Shown: positions 62,349-64,000 of the stretch, in pieces
How positions within the stretch are numbered: position 1 is the stretch's first letter
Layout: the number at the start of each line of letters is the position of its first letter
From: CAVUWL01 sp963787415
Lineage (GTDB): Bacteria; Actinomycetota; Thermoleophilia; Solirubrobacterales; 70-9
DNA: 64,000 bases
Direction: 5' to 3'
Assembly (NCBI GenBank): GCA_963787415.1
Contig: CAWBCO010000002.1
Span: forward strand, 186,001-250,000
Made by a program: the position numbers and the translations under genes
Notes under the pieces: model-generated
Databases searched by the model: none
What the model was told of the DNA's origin: nothing
The model's input: only the letters and a program-made list of their open reading frames with translations

Positions 62349-64000
62349 TCAGCCGCCGAGAAGCGCGGCGGGTAGGTTCCTGCCGGGAACTTCGTCCGGC
62401 CGGTAGATCTTCGGGTCGCCCGGGTACGCCGTCTTCCAATCATGCGCGGAGTACCAGTCGAAGCGGTTTAGAAGCACCGACTTGGCCGAGTCCGGTTTAC
62501 CCCGCAGCCCACTGAAAGCCTGCTGATGCTTCCAGCTAATCCAGGCCTTGTACGTAGTCTGCATCGACGCTGGCACCGCGCCCTCGACAGGCCCACCACT
62601 CGGTGCCACCGCCGTCGAGGAGTAACCCGCTACGCCGAGCGTCAGCGGGATTTTGTTGGGAACGGCCGTATAGGTTGAGAAGTTCGGCCTTTCGGTGAAA
62701 GCCCCGTACATCGGCTCGGCCGCGTAGTCCTCTTGGTTCATCGGCTTGATCCCGAGGATCTGCTCGACCGTGCGAACCATGTTGGGCTGCGTTGCGTATT
62801 CGTCGTCGACGCCGCCCTTGGAGTATGGACTGATCACGAACGCCGGTCCGCGATGCCCGTCTACATGGTCGACTCCATTCTGCGTGTCGTCCTCGGCGCC
62901 GAAGATCGCCGATTCCTTCCATACTTTGCTGTGGGAGATCGTGTCCACGATCCGGCCAATCGCGAGGTCGTTGTCGGCCACCTGGGCGACCGGGTCCGGC
63001 GCGCCACCGGTGTGGTCATCGGGCAGCCAGATCAGCGTCAGGTCGGGAACAGCGTTGCTTCCTTCCTCGTGTTCGAATTCGGACTTCCAGATGTCGAACC
63101 GGTACTGATCGGGGATTTCGAGGTCAAATCTTGGGTAGTTGTGGTCGGTGATTTCATTCAGCGACGGGATGTCGGAGCTGGTCTGGTATTCGTTGATCGG
63201 GATCGGCAGCGGCCCTTTCTTCTTACCTTCGAGGATCTGTGAGTCTTCGTACCATTCTTTCCAGTCGCCGCCCTTGCCGGGTCCAGTTATGTAGCGGTTG
63301 TACTCTCCGAAGACCCTAACGCTCAGCCCCGCCCTCTCGGCCGCATTCCAGAGGAAGCCATCACGCTGGTAGGCGAGCGCGTCGCCGCCTTCTGCGGGGT
63401 AGGAGCGATAGAAGGCGCCAAACTCCTTTTCGATGTAGTCGTTGGCCTCGGCCTGCACGATCCAGTTGTGCCCGTCGGCTGACAGCGTGGGCTCATCGTA
63501 GAAGTTGTCGAGGTCGCCAAACCGCTTGGCGAGTGCGTGTTGGTTGGGAGTGATCTCTTCGCCGAACTGTGCGAGTTCGGGATCACCGTTGCCCTCGCCA
63601 AGATCGCCAAGCACCTGATCGTAAGTCCGGTTCTCCTTGACGATTACAAAGATGTGTTTGATCGGTGAACGCCCGCCGCTCCTCCTCGGGATCACGTTCG
63701 GCACGCTGTCCCCCGCGCCATCGTTGATCGCGGGGACGTTGTTCCAATCGTTGTCGGTGAAGACGGTTTTGGTGTCCTGCGCCAGTTCACCTTCGGAGGG
63801 CATCTTGAACGTGGTTACGGTACCGGTCTCATCGTAAGTGTTATAGCCCTTGGCGCATTCGGTGGCCGGTGAAGTTTCCGGACCCTTGCAGATCTTCGCC
63901 TGCGGGCCACGGTCCCCGATACCCCTGGCGTTGGTGACCACCACCTTCCCAGCCCCAAGTGCCGGGTCGGGCTGCACCCCTACGGGGTACCAGTCGGTCG
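62349..64000 (-). CDS. Phosphoesterase family (AcpA/phospholipase C-like) protein, 5' end outside window
   Basis: The visible 550 residues continue past the window edge (TDWYPVGVQPDPALGAGKVV). The N-terminal part looks like the end of a YVTN-type beta-propeller; the phosphoesterase domain starts at HIFVIVKENRTYDQVLGDLG, with DNFYDEPTLSADGHNWIVQA and, near the end, SAIFGAEDDTQNGVDHVDGH RGPAFVISPYS, the metal-binding residues of this family. Exported phosphoesterases of this kind cut phosphate esters or phospholipids. Intact as far as seen. Confidence 0.85.
   Translation of the reverse strand, partial: TDWYPVGVQPDPALGAGKVVVTNARGIGDRGPQAKICKGPETSPATECAKGYNTYDETGTVTTFKMPSEGELAQDTKTVFTDNDWNNVPAINDGAGDSVPNVIPRRSGGRSPIKHIFVIVKENRTYDQVLGDLGEGNGDPELAQFGEEITPNQHALAKRFGDLDNFYDEPTLSADGHNWIVQAEANDYIEKEFGAFYRSYPAEGGDALAYQRDGFLWNAAERAGLSVRVFGEYNRYITGPGKGGDWKEWYEDSQILEGKKKGPLPIPINEYQTSSDIPSLNEITDHNYPRFDLEIPDQYRFDIWKSEFEHEEGSNAVPDLTLIWLPDDHTGGAPDPVAQVADNDLAIGRIVDTISHSKVWKESAIFGAEDDTQNGVDHVDGHRGPAFVISPYSKGGVDDEYATQPNMVRTVEQILGIKPMNQEDYAAEPMYGAFTERPNFSTYTAVPNKIPLTLGVAGYSSTAVAPSGGPVEGAVPASMQTTYKAWISWKHQQAFSGLRGKPDSAKSVLLNRFDWYSAHDWKTAYPGDPKIYRPDEVPGRNLPAALLGG

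Noticed and set aside
1..64000. CRISPR arrays, rRNA or tRNA genes
   Set aside because: No regularly spaced repeats and no tRNA T-loop or rRNA signature were found on either strand.

Overview
The window is GC-rich DNA from an actinobacterium, most likely class Thermoleophilia (Solirubrobacterales-like). This rests on recognisable lineage-typical families: a secreted protein with a KKNSVGTKQ-type repeat leader (1.7-2.4 kb), a secreted protein with a KCKKGFKKK tail (3.4 kb), a dispersed secreted family ending in NYCRF, alpha/beta-hydrolase-adenylate cyclase fusions (37.2-40.3 kb), a tandem TetR protein, F420-type nitroreductases, and an SOS mutasome cassette (imuB, a small gene, dnaE2). No rRNA, tRNA or CRISPR array was seen.

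Layout. 0-8.2 kb: two broken IS110 transposases, frameshifted secreted genes, two methyltransferases, a cupin, and a RelE/ParE-type toxin whose antitoxin is cut next to the second IS110. 8.3-27.2 kb: the most interesting part, a defence-island-like region. It holds two different bacterial ubiquitin-like conjugation operons. Operon 1 (13.7 to 9.8 kb, minus strand) reads Ubl ending in Gly-Gly, E2-like, JAB peptidase, E1/ThiF, sigma-70-like factor, 75-aa protein. Operon 2 (27.1 to 24.6 kb, minus strand) reads MerR-like regulator, multiubiquitin-type Ubl, E2 family E, JAB peptidase, E1/ThiF. Between them lie a 998-aa helical-repeat protein divergent from operon 1, an IS3 element, a membrane protein, a secreted protein, two methyltransferases, a transglutaminase-like protein and a CYTH protein. 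A methylase remnant and an orphan Phd-like antitoxin border the island on the left.

27.2-47 kb: GNAT, TetR and nitroreductase genes, a graveyard of truncated secreted genes, a tandem TetR gene, a STAS protein, and toxin-antitoxin loci (HicBA with an interrupted hicA; MntA-HepT with a small third gene). These are followed by two cyclase fusions and a third fragment, a cold-shock protein, stomatin/NfeD, and an ArdC-M48 pair typical of conjugative elements. 47-57 kb: a complete IS1634-type element with perfect inverted repeats and a 6-bp target duplication inside a GH15 glucoamylase fragment, then the LexA-boxed imuB-dnaE2 cassette and a degraded IS3-type element. 57-64 kb: housekeeping-like genes (PASTA secreted protein, small membrane proteins, nitroreductase, two dienelactone hydrolases, phosphoesterase).

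A caution applies throughout. Many otherwise well-conserved genes carry one or more single-base indels, often in homopolymers, with almost no missense decay. This pattern fits residual indel errors of a long-read or metagenome assembly at least as well as true pseudogenes. Genes marked frameshifted should be read that way until checked against raw reads.
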